Source: Lysobacterales bacterium 63-13
Lineage (GTDB): Bacteria > Pseudomonadota > Gammaproteobacteria > Xanthomonadales > Rhodanobacteraceae
Direction of reading: 5' to 3'
Length of the DNA: 64,000 nucleotides
Assembly (NCBI GenBank): GCA_001899855.1
Contig: MKWR01000014.1
Span: 108,723 to 172,722, forward strand
Within the stretch, counting starts at the first letter, position 1; each line of letters opens with the position of its first letter. Positions 53,151-63,278 of this stretch are shown here, piece by piece. A model generated the notes under the pieces. It was not told the DNA's origin, made no database searches, and saw only the letters and a list, made by a program, of their open reading frames with translations. The translations under genes were made by a program, and so were the position numbers.

Positions 53151-54617
53151 TCAGGGATATGCGGGCAGCGGTGCCGGGGTCTGATGCATGACCGGCTCCG
53201 GGATCGGTACCGGGATCGGCTTGATCAGGTGCGCGCGCGCATCAGCCGCCGTGTGCCAGAGGTTCCACGCCATCACCACCATGCCGGAGACGACCAGCAC
53301 GCCGCCCAGGGCACGCACGATGTAGAGCGGCTTGATGGCGATGAGGCTGTCGAGGAAGCTGTAGGTGAGCGAGCCGTCCGCGCCGGTCGCGCGCCACATC
53401 ATGCCCTCGGTGACACCGGCCAGCCACATTGAAATGACGTAGAGCAGCAAGCCGGTCATGTGCAGCCAGAAATGCACTTCCATGCCGCGATGCGAGTACA
53501 TCGCCGGCTGTCCCAGCGCCCGCGGCGCCATCGCGTACAGCGAGCCGATGGTGATCATGGCGACCCAGCCGATCGAACCCGAGTGCACGTGGGCGACCGT
53601 CCAGTCGGTGTAGTGCGACAGGGAGTTGACCGACTTGATCGCCATCATCGAGCCTTCAAACGTCGAGGCCGCGTAGAAGACCAGGGAAATGACCATGAAC
53701 TTGACCGCCGGGTCCGTCTTCAACTTGCGCCAGGAACCCTGGAAAGTCATCAGGCCGTTCGCCGCCGAACCCCAGCTTGGCATCAGCAACACCAGGGAAA
53801 AGGCCATGCCGACCGACTGCACCCAATCGGGCAGCGCGGTGAACATCAGGTGGTGCGCGCCGGCCCACATGTACACCGAAATCAGCGCCCAGAAATTGAC
53901 TATGGAGAAGCGATAGCTCCACAACGGCTGCTGCGCCTGGCGCGGCACGAAGTAATACATCATGCCGAGGAAGCCGGCGGTGAGGAAAAAGGCCACCGCG
54001 TTGTGCCCGTACCACCACTGCACCATGGCATCGACCACGCCCGAATAAATCGGATAGGACTTGGTCAGCGACACCGGCAAGGCCAGGTTGTTGACGATGT
54101 GCAGCAAGCCGACGGCGATGATGAAGGCCGCGTAATACCAGTTGGCCACGTAGATGTGCTGGATCCGGCGCCGCGCAAGCGTGGCGAAGAAGACCGTGCC
54201 AAACGACACCCAGACCACCGCGATGATGATGTCGACAAACCACTCCGGCTCGGCGTATTCCTTGCTCTGGGTGATGCCCAGCGGCACCGTGACCATGGCC
54301 AGCACGCAGGCGAGTTGCCAGCCCCAGAAAGTGAACTTGGCCAGCCCGCCAAGCGCCAGGCGCGTGTGCCCGGTGCGTTGCACCACGTAATAGCAGGTGC
54401 CCATCAGGGCCGATCCGCCAAAGGCAAAGATCACGCCAAAGGTGTGCGAGGGACGCAGATGGCTGAAGGTCAGCCAGGACACATCGAAGTTGAGCGCCGG
54501 CCATGCCAGTTCGGCACCTGCATAGACGCCGATGGACATGCCGATGATGCCCCAGACGGCAGCAGCCAGCAGGAACAGACGAACCACATCGTCGTTGTAG
54601 GTTTCGGTATTCGGCAT
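53151..54617 (-). CDS. ccoN: cbb3 cytochrome c oxidase catalytic subunit CcoN
   Basis: 488 codons with about 12 membrane helices. Heme-copper motifs visible: [16 protein letters not shown] (low-spin heme His), [20 protein letters not shown] (CuB His and Tyr region), [13 protein letters not shown] (CuB His pair) and [12 protein letters not shown] / [10 protein letters not shown] (heme His ligands). High-affinity terminal oxidase for low oxygen. The ATG giving [10 protein letters not shown] has CGGAG upstream. ccoNOQP-fixH-ccoI-ccoS are contiguous and overlapping. Confidence 0.97.
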   Translation of the reverse strand: MPNTETYNDDVVRLFLLAAAVWGIIGMSIGVYAGAELAWPALNFDVSWLTFSHLRPSHTFGVIFAFGGSALMGTCYYVVQRTGHTRLALGGLAKFTFWGWQLACVLAMVTVPLGITQSKEYAEPEWFVDIIIAVVWVSFGTVFFATLARRRIQHIYVANWYYAAFIIAVGLLHIVNNLALPVSLTKSYPIYSGVVDAMVQWWYGHNAVAFFLTAGFLGMMYYFVPRQAQQPLWSYRFSIVNFWALISVYMWAGAHHLMFTALPDWVQSVGMAFSLVLLMPSWGSAANGLMTFQGSWRKLKTDPAVKFMVISLVFYAASTFEGSMMAIKSVNSLSHYTDWTVAHVHSGSIGWVAMITIGSLYAMAPRALGQPAMYSHRGMEVHFWLHMTGLLLYVISMWLAGVTEGMMWRATGADGSLTYSFLDSLIAIKPLYIVRALGGVLVVSGMVVMAWNLWHTAADARAHLIKPIPVPIPEPVMHQTPAPLPAYP

Positions 54618-55004
54618 GGGCGACTCCGCGGCAGGAAAACGCAAAACCATCGCGCGCGGCTGCGACGTGCAGGGGCTTCAAGACGTTCTAGCCGTGGACT
54701 TCCTGCGGCGAACTCCTCTGACGGGGTCGCGGCGAACTGACTGAGGAAGGCGGTTGTGGCTTGAGCTGCGGGGATGGTAGATGCGACATTATGGCCGAAT
54801 TCCCGGCAATGGCTAAGGCCGCTGCCGCGAGTTGGCGTTCGCATTTCCCTGCGCTGCGCACGGCAAAGGCCGGATTTCCGCAGCCTCACGCGCATGCGAA
54901 GCATTCGCGACCAGACGATTCAGGCAGCTGCGGTAAAGTGTCGCAGCGTGTTTGCGCCCCCTGTTTTCGCTGAACTCAATCGCTTTCACCAACCGGAGAA
55001 AAAC
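54618..55004. other. divergent control region of the cbb3 operon
   Basis: 387 bp with no credible gene. I looked for an FNR/ANR box (TTGAT-N4-ATCAA), expected for a cbb3 operon, and did not find a good one. CCGGAGAA just before 55005 is the ribosome binding site of the small rightward gene. Confidence 0.5.
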
Positions 55005-55235
55005 ATGACCGACACATGGCTGAAATCACTGATCACGGCCACGCCGCAGGAAGGCTTCGAACTTGCCATCACGCTGAGCCGCCGCGGCGTGAAATACACG
55101 CAACCCGACAGCGCCACGTTGAAGAAACTGCGCCCCGAATATGCCGACTCTGCCGACGGCCTGACCGCCGCCTCCCAGGTCATCGCCATCAACTTCCAGA
55201 CCGTCGCCGCCGCCAACAACTACTGGCGCAACTGA
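55005..55235 (+). CDS. small protein of unknown function
   Basis: 76 codons starting MTDTWLKSLITATPQEGFEL and ending AINFQTVAAANNYWRN. Soluble, no signal peptide. The start is supported by CCGGAG seven bases upstream. I do not recognise the family. The codon use and composition look like real protein. Confidence 0.65.
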   Translation: MTDTWLKSLITATPQEGFELAITLSRRGVKYTQPDSATLKKLRPEYADSADGLTAASQVIAINFQTVAAANNYWRN

Positions 55236-55412
55236 ATCACGCTTTGCCGCAAGCAATTCGTTGCCAAAGGTCCAAGGCTGCGCCGAGCGAGTGGCGCAAT
55301 CCTCACGATGTCTGCCAGCGTGGATGAAATCGCCGTGCAGATGTCCTGCACGGCGGCATCGCCATTGCCGCCGTCGGGACATTCCCCATTCGGCCCAGCG
55401 CATGGCGACCAT

Positions 55413-56120
55413 TCATCGCGCAGCATCCGCTGGCTTGGCGGATTTGCGATTCGACCACACATGGAATATTGCAATGAGGTAACCGATCAGCAACACGGGT
55501 GCCGCCAGGAACGAGAACACTGACAGCACGAACACGATTCCGTAGGCCGCGTCATTCGGACTGCGATCCGCCTCGCGAATGCCGCTCATGATGTTGAACA
55601 CCACGTGTTCCAGGTTGAGAGCCGAGAGCGCAATGATGATTATGACCAGCGGCAAAAGGGTCGCAACGACTACCATCACCCACGACAAGCCTGCCACCTG
55701 GCGAAGAAATACCGCGAAGAGGGCGACTCGCCAGGCGGCGACGACGATCAGGAACCAAGCATTCGCCGTTCGCGCAGCCTCGGCTGACATGAACTGCTCC
55801 ACGGGAATGGCATAGAGCACGGCCGGTGGCGCAGTGAGGGTGATGAACAACAGCACATTCCGGAACGACCAATGCTTCGGCTTGAGCGGCACGAGCAGGA
55901 GCCAGACGATGAGGGCCAGCAGGAACACATAGGCCAGTGAGCCCAGGCCAAGGTACTGCCACAGATGCGCCTTGGGATTGTCCCAGTAGCGGCCGATACC
56001 TGCCAGCCAGGTGAAGGCCAGCCCGAACAGCAGGAAGGCCTTCCATTCCGTGTGCATTGCCGCACTTGGCCGCCGAAACGTCAGCAGGCGAAACTCGTCG
56101 GCAATGATTTGTCGCAGCAT
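55413..56120 (-). CDS. integral membrane protein of unknown function
   Basis: 235 codons with about six hydrophobic segments (residues about 25-45, 55-80, 88-108, 120-138, 145-175, 200-228). It begins MLRQIIADEFRLLTFRRPSA and has a soluble C-terminal stretch of basic residues. It resembles Yip1-type membrane proteins in size and layout, but I cannot confirm this. It lies 14 bp downstream of cysNC in the same direction, so it may be co-transcribed. Confidence 0.75.
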   Translation of the reverse strand: MLRQIIADEFRLLTFRRPSAAMHTEWKAFLLFGLAFTWLAGIGRYWDNPKAHLWQYLGLGSLAYVFLLALIVWLLLVPLKPKHWSFRNVLLFITLTAPPAVLYAIPVEQFMSAEAARTANAWFLIVVAAWRVALFAVFLRQVAGLSWVMVVVATLLPLVIIIIALSALNLEHVVFNIMSGIREADRSPNDAAYGIVFVLSVFSFLAAPVLLIGYLIAIFHVWSNRKSAKPADAAR

Positions 56121-56134
56121 GGCGAGCGTCAGCT

Positions 56135-58084
56135 TCAGGAGTGGCTATCGCGGCCCAGCAATCGCGAGATCACCCGTTCAACCGATTGCTCCGCGCTGAG
56201 TTCGGCAGTGGGCAGGTGGATGTCGGCATGCTCGGGCGGCTGGTACGGCGAGCTGATGCCGGTGAAATTCGGGATTTCGCCGGCACGCGCACGTCGATAG
56301 AGCCCCTTCGGATCGCGCTGTTCGCAAAGCGCCAGCGGCGTGTCGACGTACACCTCGAGGAATTCGCCCTCGTCGAACAGTTCGCGCGCCATTCGCCGCT
56401 CGTCGCGGAACGGACTGATGAAACTGACCAGAACGATCAGCCCCGCGTCGACCATGAGCTTGGCGACTTCGGCAACGCGGCGGATGTTTTCCACGCGATC
56501 CTCGTCGGTGAAGCCCAGATCCTTGTTGAGACCGTGGCGCACGTTGTCGCCGTCGAGGATGTAGGTGTGGTATCCCATCGCGTGCAGGCGACGATCGACC
56601 AGATTGGCGATGGTCGACTTGCCGGAGCCGGAGAGGCCGGTGAACCACAGGCACGAAGGCGTCTGCCCCTTGATCACCGCACGTGCCTGGCGACCGATTT
56701 CCAGCTTGTGCCAGTGGATGTTGGTGGCGCGGCGCAGGGCGAAATCGATGGTGCCGCAGCCCACCGTGGCGTTGCTCTGCCGGTCGATGAGGATGAAGCC
56801 GCCAAGCGTGCGGTTGTCCGCATAGGTTTCAAAGGCAATGGCGTGATCGAGCATCAGGTTGCAGTAGGTGACCTCGTTGAGGTTGATGCGCTTGGCCGCC
56901 AGCAGTTTCTGGCTGTTGATGTCGATGCCGTGCTTGATCTCGGTGACTTGCGCGCCGACGGTCTGGCTGCCGATCTTCAACCAGTAACCGCGACCCGGCA
57001 GCAACGGCGCATCCGCCATCCACAGCACGTGCGCGGCAAATTGATCGGCGACTTCCGGTGGATGATCGGCTGCGGCAATGACGTCGCCGCGACTGACATC
57101 GACTTCATCGGCGAGGAGCACGGTGACGGCTTCACCCTCGCCCGCGGCATTCGCCTCGCCCTGCGGATTGATCACGCCGGCAAGTCGCGTGCGCGTGCCC
57201 GACGGCAACACGATGACCTCGTCACCAACGCCAATGGCACCACTGGCGACCAGTCCCGAGAATCCGCGGAAGTTCTGGTTCGGTCGATTGACCCACTGCA
57301 CCGGCAGGCGAAACGGACGCTTGCCTTCGGGGCGGCTGACGTCGATGGTTTCCAGCAGGCGCAGCAGGGTCTCGCCGCGATACCAGGGCATGCGGCTGGA
57401 TGCCGCCATCACGTTGTCGCCCTTCAGCGCCGACAGCGGCAGGCAGGCCACGCTGTTGATGCCGAAGCGCTGGGCAAGCTGCCGGTATTCCTCGGCGATG
57501 CGCTCGAAGACCACTTGATCGTGGTCGACCAGGTCCATCTTGTTCACGGCCAGGATCACATGGCGAATGCCGAGCAGGGAGACGATATAGCTGTGCCGGC
57601 GAGTCTGCGTCAGCAGCCCCTTGCAGGCATCGACCAGCACGATGGCGAGATCGGCCGTGGAGGCACCAGTGGCCATGTTGCGCGTGTACTGCTCGTGCCC
57701 GGGACAATCGGCGACGATGAACTTGCGTTGTTCGGTATCGAAAAACCGGTAGGCGACATCGATGGTGATGCCCTGCTCGCGCTCGGCGGCGAGGCCATCG
57801 ACAAGCAGCGCAAAGTCGATCTCGCCGTTCTGCGTGCCGAAACGGCGGCTGTCCGATTGCAGCATGACCAGTTGATCATCGAGGAGCCGCCTGGAATCGT
57901 GCAGCAACCTGCCAATCAGCGTGCTCTTGCCGTCATCGACGCTGCCACAGGTGATGAAGCGCAGCAGACTTTTCCTTTCGTGTTGCTGCAGGTACTCGGC
58001 GATGGACGGCGTGGCCGCAGTGCCCGCACTCGTTCCCGATTCCCCAACCCCGACCTGTCCCCCTTTCGGGATGCCCTGCCCCAT
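56135..58084 (-). CDS. cysNC: bifunctional sulfate adenylyltransferase subunit 1 / APS kinase
   Basis: 649 codons. N-terminal CysN GTPase: [15 protein letters not shown] (P-loop), [21 protein letters not shown], then EF-Tu-like barrels (to about residue 445). C-terminal CysC APS kinase: P-loop [15 protein letters not shown] near residue 485, [15 protein letters not shown] and [16 protein letters not shown]. The fusion makes PAPS from sulfate and ATP with CysD. The start overlaps the cysD stop by one base. Confidence 0.97.
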   Translation of the reverse strand: MGQGIPKGGQVGVGESGTSAGTAATPSIAEYLQQHERKSLLRFITCGSVDDGKSTLIGRLLHDSRRLLDDQLVMLQSDSRRFGTQNGEIDFALLVDGLAAEREQGITIDVAYRFFDTEQRKFIVADCPGHEQYTRNMATGASTADLAIVLVDACKGLLTQTRRHSYIVSLLGIRHVILAVNKMDLVDHDQVVFERIAEEYRQLAQRFGINSVACLPLSALKGDNVMAASSRMPWYRGETLLRLLETIDVSRPEGKRPFRLPVQWVNRPNQNFRGFSGLVASGAIGVGDEVIVLPSGTRTRLAGVINPQGEANAAGEGEAVTVLLADEVDVSRGDVIAAADHPPEVADQFAAHVLWMADAPLLPGRGYWLKIGSQTVGAQVTEIKHGIDINSQKLLAAKRINLNEVTYCNLMLDHAIAFETYADNRTLGGFILIDRQSNATVGCGTIDFALRRATNIHWHKLEIGRQARAVIKGQTPSCLWFTGLSGSGKSTIANLVDRRLHAMGYHTYILDGDNVRHGLNKDLGFTDEDRVENIRRVAEVAKLMVDAGLIVLVSFISPFRDERRMARELFDEGEFLEVYVDTPLALCEQRDPKGLYRRARAGEIPNFTGISSPYQPPEHADIHLPTAELSAEQSVERVISRLLGRDSHS

Positions 58085-58992
58085 CAGAAATAACCCTCCT
58101 GTTTTTTCTTCTCCATCGATGCAGTTGGATCGTGATCGATCACGCGGCCCTGGCGCTCGGAAGTGGTGGCGACCAGCATTTCCTGGATGACTGCCTCCAG
58201 CGTGTCGGCATCCGATTCAATGGCCCCGGTCAGCGGATAGCAGCCAAGCGTGCGGAAGCGCACCTTCTTCATCATCGGCTGCTCGCCATCGCGCAGCGGC
58301 AGGCGATCGTCATCGACCATGATCAGCGCGCCATCACGCTCGACCACGGGGCGGATCTTCGCCAGGTACAGCGACGGCACCGGAATCCGCTCGCGGTAGA
58401 TGTACAGCCAGATGTCCAGCTCGGTCCAGTTCGACAGCGGAAACACCCGCACCGACTCGCCCTTGTGGATGCGGGTGTTGTAAAGGTTCCACAATTCCGG
58501 GCGCTGGTTCTTCGGATCCCAGCGGTGTTGCGCGTTGCGGAAACTGAACACGCGCTCCTTGGCACGCGACTTCTCCTCATCACGGCGGGCACCGCCAATC
58601 GCCGCATCGAAGCCGAACTTGTCCAGTGCCTGCTTCAGGCCCTGCGTCTTCATCACGTCGGTATGCACGGTGGCACCGTGCGTGATCGGACTCATGTCCT
58701 GGGCAATGCCTTCGGGATTGATGTGCACATGCAGGGTGCAGCCGGTTTCGGCGGCTCGCTGGTCGCGAAAAGCAATCATCTCGCGGAACTTCCAGCGCGT
58801 GTCGACGTGCAGCAGCGGAATCGGTGGACGCCCGGGCGCAAAGGCCTTGACCAGCAGATGCAGCAGCACGGAACTGTCCTTGCCCATCGAATACAGCATC
58901 ACCGGATTGCCGAAACCGGCGGCGACTTCACGCAGGATGTGGATGCTCTCGGCTTCGAGGCGATCGAGATGGCTTTGGCTGGGTTCTGTCAC
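58084..58992 (-). CDS. cysD: sulfate adenylyltransferase subunit 2
   Basis: 302 codons. PP-loop ATP pyrophosphatase: [18 protein letters not shown] near residue 35, [16 protein letters not shown], and the C-terminal RERQGR-like stretch [12 protein letters not shown]. It forms ATP sulfurylase with CysN. The start is a GTG; no ATG is available upstream within the conserved N-terminus. It heads the cysD-cysNC operon. Confidence 0.96.
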   Translation of the reverse strand: MTEPSQSHLDRLEAESIHILREVAAGFGNPVMLYSMGKDSSVLLHLLVKAFAPGRPPIPLLHVDTRWKFREMIAFRDQRAAETGCTLHVHINPEGIAQDMSPITHGATVHTDVMKTQGLKQALDKFGFDAAIGGARRDEEKSRAKERVFSFRNAQHRWDPKNQRPELWNLYNTRIHKGESVRVFPLSNWTELDIWLYIYRERIPVPSLYLAKIRPVVERDGALIMVDDDRLPLRDGEQPMMKKVRFRTLGCYPLTGAIESDADTLEAVIQEMLVATTSERQGRVIDHDPTASMEKKKQEGYF

Positions 58993-59090
58993 GACGGCAT
59001 CGGATCTTGTGGTGCCGCGGATTATCGCAGATTGGATTCACCGGGTTCGCCCGCGCTTATTACCTGGGTTCCGCCGTTGCCCGCGATCGT

Positions 59091-59479
59091 TCATAAGCGC
59101 CGGAACCACGCTTCAAACCCGACCCGGCGAACCTGCGGCAAGCCGGTGAAATCCATCCCGGTTGACCGGCAATCAGCGCACATCAGCACATGGCCTGGTT
59201 GGAAAGCATGGGACGAGTACAGCGTCCCCGCCTGCTTGCGGGGCCAGAACAGCCCCAGCCAGGCCAACCCGCCTCCAAGCGGTACAGGCATGAATCCAGG
59301 GACACTCGCCGCAAATGACCCAGGTGCTTGCGGAGCACATCGACACGAGAAGGACCTGGGCCTTTCGCACGTTGCCTGGAAGACCGTGAGTGCGAGCGGG
59401 TGTACCGGACGACCGCGAACGCGATGAACCCGATCGCCAACGCAAGGCCAGGCTTGCCTGGACAGGTCACGATCTTCAC
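59091..59479 (-). pseudogene. possible frameshifted small membrane protein gene
   Basis: From the ATG at 59479 one frame reads MKIVTCPGKPGLALAIGFIA then FAVVRYTRS, a plausible membrane start. Another frame further on reads APGSFAASVPGFMPVPLGGG, LAWLGLFWPRKQAG and PGHVLMCADCRSTG, again protein-like with a hydrophobic segment and a Cys pair. The two would join by one frameshift near 59330-59350. No intact frame covers both. The family is not recognised; the remainder of the 58993-59494 gap is featureless. Confidence 0.3.
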
Positions 59480-59494
59480 CGCTCGAGCGAATCC

Positions 59495-59932
59495 TCAGGT
59501 GTTATCGGGGTTGTTCCCAGCGGACTCCGAGCGCGGCGCGGCCCAAATCAGCCATGCAACCACGCCTATGCAGACTGGTGCGGAGATTGCCAGCACCTTC
59601 AGTGCACCAATTCCATATGCCGGATCTGCGCCAAATACAACCGTAAGCATGTTGAGAAGCGGAGGTCCATGTGACAACCCATTGCCTCCATCTATGCTCA
59701 GCGGAGTAAAGACCATCGCCACGAAAGACCCCCAGACAATCGCCCGGATTGCGATGCTTTTCACCCCTTTGGTGGAGAAGTGCGCGATGAGCCCGATAAT
59801 CAGGGCAACAATCGCCGTGATCCCATAAGCAATGAATAGCAACCCTGAAAAATCCGACGCCAGCGCAAGACTCGGGATCAGCGTCAATGCCCCTGCTGGA
59901 AGGGCGACGTGCTTGAAGCGAAGACAGGTCAT
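59495..59932 (-). CDS. small multi-pass membrane protein, unknown function
   Basis: 145 codons. Hydrophobic segments near residues 8-25 (ALPAGALTLIPSLALA, possibly a signal), 30-50 (LLFIAYGITAIVALIIGLIA), 60-80 and 110-135 (IGALKVLAISAPVCIGVVAW). The start ATG lies 6 bp after the end of intergenic repeat copy A. An N-terminal extension of the frame into the repeat is open but not credible. I recognise no family. Confidence 0.65.
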   Translation of the reverse strand: MTCLRFKHVALPAGALTLIPSLALASDFSGLLFIAYGITAIVALIIGLIAHFSTKGVKSIAIRAIVWGSFVAMVFTPLSIDGGNGLSHGPPLLNMLTVVFGADPAYGIGALKVLAISAPVCIGVVAWLIWAAPRSESAGNNPDNT

Positions 59933-59937
59933 GGCAC

Positions 59938-60241
59938 CCAACGAGGTTGGAGAAAACTCCACCGATCCTGCTGCAACCACCCCACACAGACAAGAAGTAT
60001 TTCTGGATGGCGCGCTATCGGCGTGTTGATGCGGGTCCGTGGCTCTTGCTGACAGATCTGGAATCGCAACGGGTTCCTGGCACGTTTGCCATTCCAGCGA
60101 TGTGAACAGCCGTTTCGCCACCACAAAAGGACCGGCAACGCAGCAAGAAACAAGGGAACAACTCGGTGACCCGCGGTGCCTGAAAGCTCAGGACAGGGGC
60201 AGTGTTCGACCCGAATTGACCGAACGCCTCCTGGGGAATTG
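59938..60241. repeat. intergenic repeat, copy A (partner at 61567-61870)
   Basis: The 309 bp between the reductase stop and the next start align almost without gaps to 61567-61870 at an offset of about 1,630 bp. Shared blocks include TCGCAACGGGTT-CTGGCACGTT, GGCAACGCAGCA-GAAAC and GAAAGCTCAGG. Identity is roughly two thirds by eye. Each copy sits between a minus-strand stop and the next minus-strand start. Open frames in it are not convincing. Confidence 0.8.
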
Positions 60242-60802
60242 TCAGGCACCCTCGCGCCGGTAGTGCATGGCGACCGCGCCGTTGCGGAGCGACTTCGCGG
60301 AGACCAGATCGAGCCGTCGCGTCCCAGGCAGTCCACCCTGGAACAGGGTCGGACCGTGGCCGGCGATCCTCGGGTGGACGAGGAACATGTACTCGTCGAT
60401 CAGATCCAGCCGATCCAGCTCGGTCGCCAGCTTGCCGCTGCCAAGGAGCACGCCGGCCGGTGTCGCATCCTTCAGTTTCTGCACCTCCGTGCGCAGGTCA
60501 CCGGCGATGTGATGGGTGTTGTTCCAGCGAAAGTCATTTCGCGTCGACGACACCACGTACTTCGGCTTGGCCTCCAGCTTCACCGCCCACTCACGGATCG
60601 CCGGCGGTGCCTCCACGTCGCCTCGCGCGACTGCCGGCCAGTAGCTCTCCATCATCTCGTAGGTGACGCGGCCCCACAGCATCGCCCCGCCATCGTCCAT
60701 GAGGCGGGTGAAGAATGCATGTGTCTCGTCGTCGGCGATCCCCTCCCGGTGATCGACGCAACCGTCGATGGTGAGGTTGATGCTGAATGTCAAAAGCCCC
60801 AT
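60242..60802 (-). CDS. RibD C-terminal/dihydrofolate reductase-like protein
   Basis: 186 codons. MGLLTFSINLTIDGCVDHRE, a variant of the YyaP/YwjB start, then MLWGRVTYEMMESYWP, KYVVSSTRNDF, VLLGSGKLATELDRLDLIDE and HPRIAGHGPTLFQGG match the RibD_C family of NADPH-dependent reductase-like proteins. The physiological substrate of these stand-alone forms is unknown. The ATG at 60802 starts the domain; the 66-codon upstream extension is not conserved. Confidence 0.88.
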   Translation of the reverse strand: MGLLTFSINLTIDGCVDHREGIADDETHAFFTRLMDDGGAMLWGRVTYEMMESYWPAVARGDVEAPPAIREWAVKLEAKPKYVVSSTRNDFRWNNTHHIAGDLRTEVQKLKDATPAGVLLGSGKLATELDRLDLIDEYMFLVHPRIAGHGPTLFQGGLPGTRRLDLVSAKSLRNGAVAMHYRREGA

Positions 60803-61045
60803 GACTGCGAGTTCCCGTAACGGCTGATGAGATTGCAGAAGAAGGCGGCCAGGCTGCCGCGGATGAAGAATCAATGGCAATCGTGCCAGCGAGAATCCGG
60901 TTACCTGAGGAATTCGTCGCAAAAATGGATCCGACGCGACCGTCGCTTCCATTCCAGAGTCCCAAATCGCATGTCCGGACTCATTCCACAGCCTCAACAC
61001 CCGAGGCGAGCCGCGCCGCGAAGCGGCATCGGCCCGGGCGAATCG

Positions 61046-61549
61046 TCAGGACTGAAGCGGGGGAACTGCGCGGCGGAAATCCATGGTCCAGTTCGTTTCC
61101 CACGTCGTGCCGCCATCTGCGGAGAAGGCCTGCTCCCACTTGGGGTTTTCCGGATCGGACGTGAACCAGTTGAATCGGATCCGGATTGGGGTGCCATCCC
61201 GGCTGTCATCCGCGTAGAACGTTCCGACTCCGTTCTTGAAAGAGCCTACGACGGGCACATCGATCTGGTGGGGCGCACGGGCATCAAGCCACCAGATGGC
61301 CCATTGTTGGCTTCGGGGTTCAAACGACCTCAGCGCAATCGCGCGGTACGAACCTTCCGGCAAGTGCAGCAGATTGTCCTCGATGTTTCCAAAGCCGCCA
61401 AGCACAGGCCGAGTTGACATTTCACCGTCAAACTCGATCCATTCGGTGCACCCCACCAGTCTCTCGCGCAGGCGTCGGTGGGTAACACGCCAGTCACTCA
61501 CGGCAAACGCGAAATCCGTGGGTGCATCAGTTTCAGTTCCAGGTACCAA
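61046..61549 (-). CDS. DUF1579-like protein
   Basis: 167 codons. The core FAFAVSDWRVTHRRLRERLV, EFDGEMSTRPVLGGFGNIED, YRAIALRSFEPRSQQWAIWW, and GTFYADDSRDGTPIRIRFNW, ending WEQAFSADGGTTWETNWTMD, is that of a family of about 160-residue beta-rich proteins often annotated DUF1579; function unknown. The start is a TTG with a strong AAGGAG eight bases upstream; no ATG is available. It follows repeat copy B. Confidence 0.8.
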   Translation of the reverse strand: MVPGTETDAPTDFAFAVSDWRVTHRRLRERLVGCTEWIEFDGEMSTRPVLGGFGNIEDNLLHLPEGSYRAIALRSFEPRSQQWAIWWLDARAPHQIDVPVVGSFKNGVGTFYADDSRDGTPIRIRFNWFTSDPENPKWEQAFSADGGTTWETNWTMDFRRAVPPLQS

Positions 61550-61566
61550 GATCCAGCTCCTTCAGT

Positions 61567-61870
61567 CCAACGAGTCTGCAGAAAAATTCCGCCGATCTTG
61601 GTGCAACAGCCCCACGCGAGCAAGAGGTGTTTGGGGATGCCACGCCATCGGCATGTCGATCCGAATCCGCGGCTGTCACCGGTGGATCGGGAGTCGCAAC
61701 GGGTTGCTGGCACGTTCGCCATTGCAGCGTCGGGAAGACCATTTCGTCACCGCAATCAATCTGGCAACGCAGCAGGAAACGAAGGATCAAACCGATGGCC
61801 AGCAATCGGCCGAAAGCTCAGGGCAAAGGCACTACACGACCTGACTTGGCGGGAAATCCCTTACGAATTG
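61567..61870. repeat. intergenic repeat, copy B (partner at 59938-60241)
   Basis: The second copy fills most of the 352 bp between the small membrane gene and the DUF1579-like gene. The end nearest the downstream gene is CCAACGAG in both copies. No open frame is preserved between copies, so the unit is probably non-coding. Confidence 0.8.
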
Positions 61871-61901
61871 CTGGGCCCCACTGCACGGGATCCGTGGGTG
61901 C

Positions 61902-62264
61902 CTAAGCCCAAGGACTCAAGGCGCACGTTAACCCGATGTGGCCGACTTGACCGATAGCGACGCCACCTGCGAATGCGAGGACGGGAACGACAAACGTCAC
62001 CAATTCCTGCCGGGCCCGAATTAGCGTGGACGCGACGAGCGAATACGAGATTCCGACGAACAGTGCCAGCAAGCCAAGGCATGCTGCGAGTGTCGGCGGA
62101 TGGACAAACACCAGGAAGCCGGCTCGCATGACGGCCGAGACAGCGCCCGCCACGATGCCGCTGCACGTGACGGCGTCGTAGCCCCAGATGCCGAAAATCG
62201 TAGCCAAGGCGCCTGAGGCGAGGACGACCAGTCCATTCACTTTCTGGGCAGCATCTGAGGGCAC
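61902..62264 (-). CDS. small membrane protein, unknown function
   Basis: 120 codons, four hydrophobic segments (about residues 10-30, 33-55, 57-78 and 85-110; e.g. LVTFVVPVLAFAGGVAIGQV). The start is a GTG with weak upstream signals. No family is recognised. It lies between the OsmC-like gene and repeat copy B, all on the minus strand. Confidence 0.55.
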   Translation of the reverse strand: MPSDAAQKVNGLVVLASGALATIFGIWGYDAVTCSGIVAGAVSAVMRAGFLVFVHPPTLAACLGLLALFVGISYSLVASTLIRARQELVTFVVPVLAFAGGVAIGQVGHIGLTCALSPWA

Positions 62265-62312
62265 GGCGCATTACCTATAAATTTGCAGTCGCGACCAACT
62301 GCGTCGCGGGGC

Positions 62313-62786
62313 CTAGCGTTTGAGCTCAGGGCGAGACCCGTCAGCGGAGGAAGTATGGGACTGCCCCTGCTCACGTTCGGGCTCATGCCACGCGACCCGC
62401 TGGACCGGACAGCCGGCCCTGAGCGTATTGTGGATCTCCGCCAGGCGGTCCGTTTCAACGAACAACAACTCGACCTGCTCAGGGGACGCGGACGACTCCA
62501 CCTTCGCGGAATAGACCACCGATTCGGCGCCCAGACCCACACCGTTGAACTGCGCAGTCGCGACGACCTCACACCCGGTAATTTCGATGCCGAGGCGAGC
62601 CGCTTCCCGGTAGAGATCGTTGCAGTAGCAGGTTGCGAGCGCGGCCATAAGCAGCTCACCGCCGTTCACAGCGCTACCGGACCCCGAGGCCTTGGCGGCG
62701 ACCGCAAGCCGTTGGCCTGCGCCGGCCGTCGAGAGCCGAACTTCGTGCTCGTTCGGCCTGTTGCGGATGTGGGCCGAAATTTCCAT
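62313..62786 (-). CDS. OsmC-like protein
   Basis: 157 codons. OsmC/Ohr fold: GGELLMAALATCYCNDLYRE with the conserved Cys near residue 53, then GIEITGCEVVATAQFNGVGL and RLAEIHNTLRAGCPVQRV with a second Cys in the usual position. Such proteins reduce organic hydroperoxides or act in sulfur metabolism. The C-terminal 30 residues (HEPEREQGQSHTSSADGSRP) are not part of the fold and may come from read-through into flanking DNA. Confidence 0.85.
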   Translation of the reverse strand: MEISAHIRNRPNEHEVRLSTAGAGQRLAVAAKASGSGSAVNGGELLMAALATCYCNDLYREAARLGIEITGCEVVATAQFNGVGLGAESVVYSAKVESSASPEQVELLFVETDRLAEIHNTLRAGCPVQRVAWHEPEREQGQSHTSSADGSRPELKR

Positions 62787-62882
62787 GCGCGAACTTCCTA
62801 TCCAAGAAGTATGAGAGGTATGGGACACCCATAATACCGCCTCGATCCTACTGATCCTGTCAGCAATTTCCTACAGACGCCG

Positions 62883-63254
62883 GTGCCGTCCCAGGTCACG
62901 CTGCGCGGCATGGCCCCTGCGCGGTCACGACTCATCGATGCGGAATCGCCCGGCTTCTGCCACTGCATCTCGCGGTGTGTGCGCCGGGCCTGGCAGTGTG
63001 GCGTGGATCCCTACAACGAAACATCCTACGAGCACCGACGGGACTGGGTGGAGCAGCACCTTCTCGAGGTGGCGGAGATCCATGCCGTGGGTTTGCATGC
63101 CTATGCCGTGATGAGCAATCACGTGCATGTCGTGCTGCGCATCGACCCGGATGCGGCCGCGATCCGGACGGACCCGGATGTGGCGGCGCGCTGGGTTTGC
63201 CTTGAACCGGTTGCCCCCGCAGTCGGAACGGGTGCCAGGAATTCTTGCGGATGA
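62883..63254 (+). pseudogene. truncated REP-associated (Y1_Tnp/IS200-like) transposase
   Basis: The frame starts at a GTG and reads SPGFCHCISRCVRRAWQCGV, YEHRRDWVEQHLLEVAEIHA, and GLHAYAVMSNHVHVVLRIDP, the N-terminal part of the large Y1/RAYT-type transposases with the HUH metal site (HVHVVL). Similarity ends after about 105 residues (DPDVAARW), and the remaining 20 codons are unrelated. Full-length relatives are about 300 residues, and the catalytic Tyr region is missing. It is the only plus-strand gene in the block. Confidence 0.85.
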
Positions 63255-63278
63255 ACGGCTCGACCTCAAGCCCAAAGA

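Noticed and set aside
54618..55004. FNR/ANR box upstream of ccoN
   Set aside because: No TTGAT-N4-ATCAA-like palindrome with acceptable match was seen.
59938..61870. Integron attC sites between the small minus-strand genes
   Set aside because: GTTGGGT and GTTGGAC occur just before two start codons, but the paired RYYYAAC box at a proper distance and the attC stem could not be found, the units are about 300 bp, and no integrase is in view.
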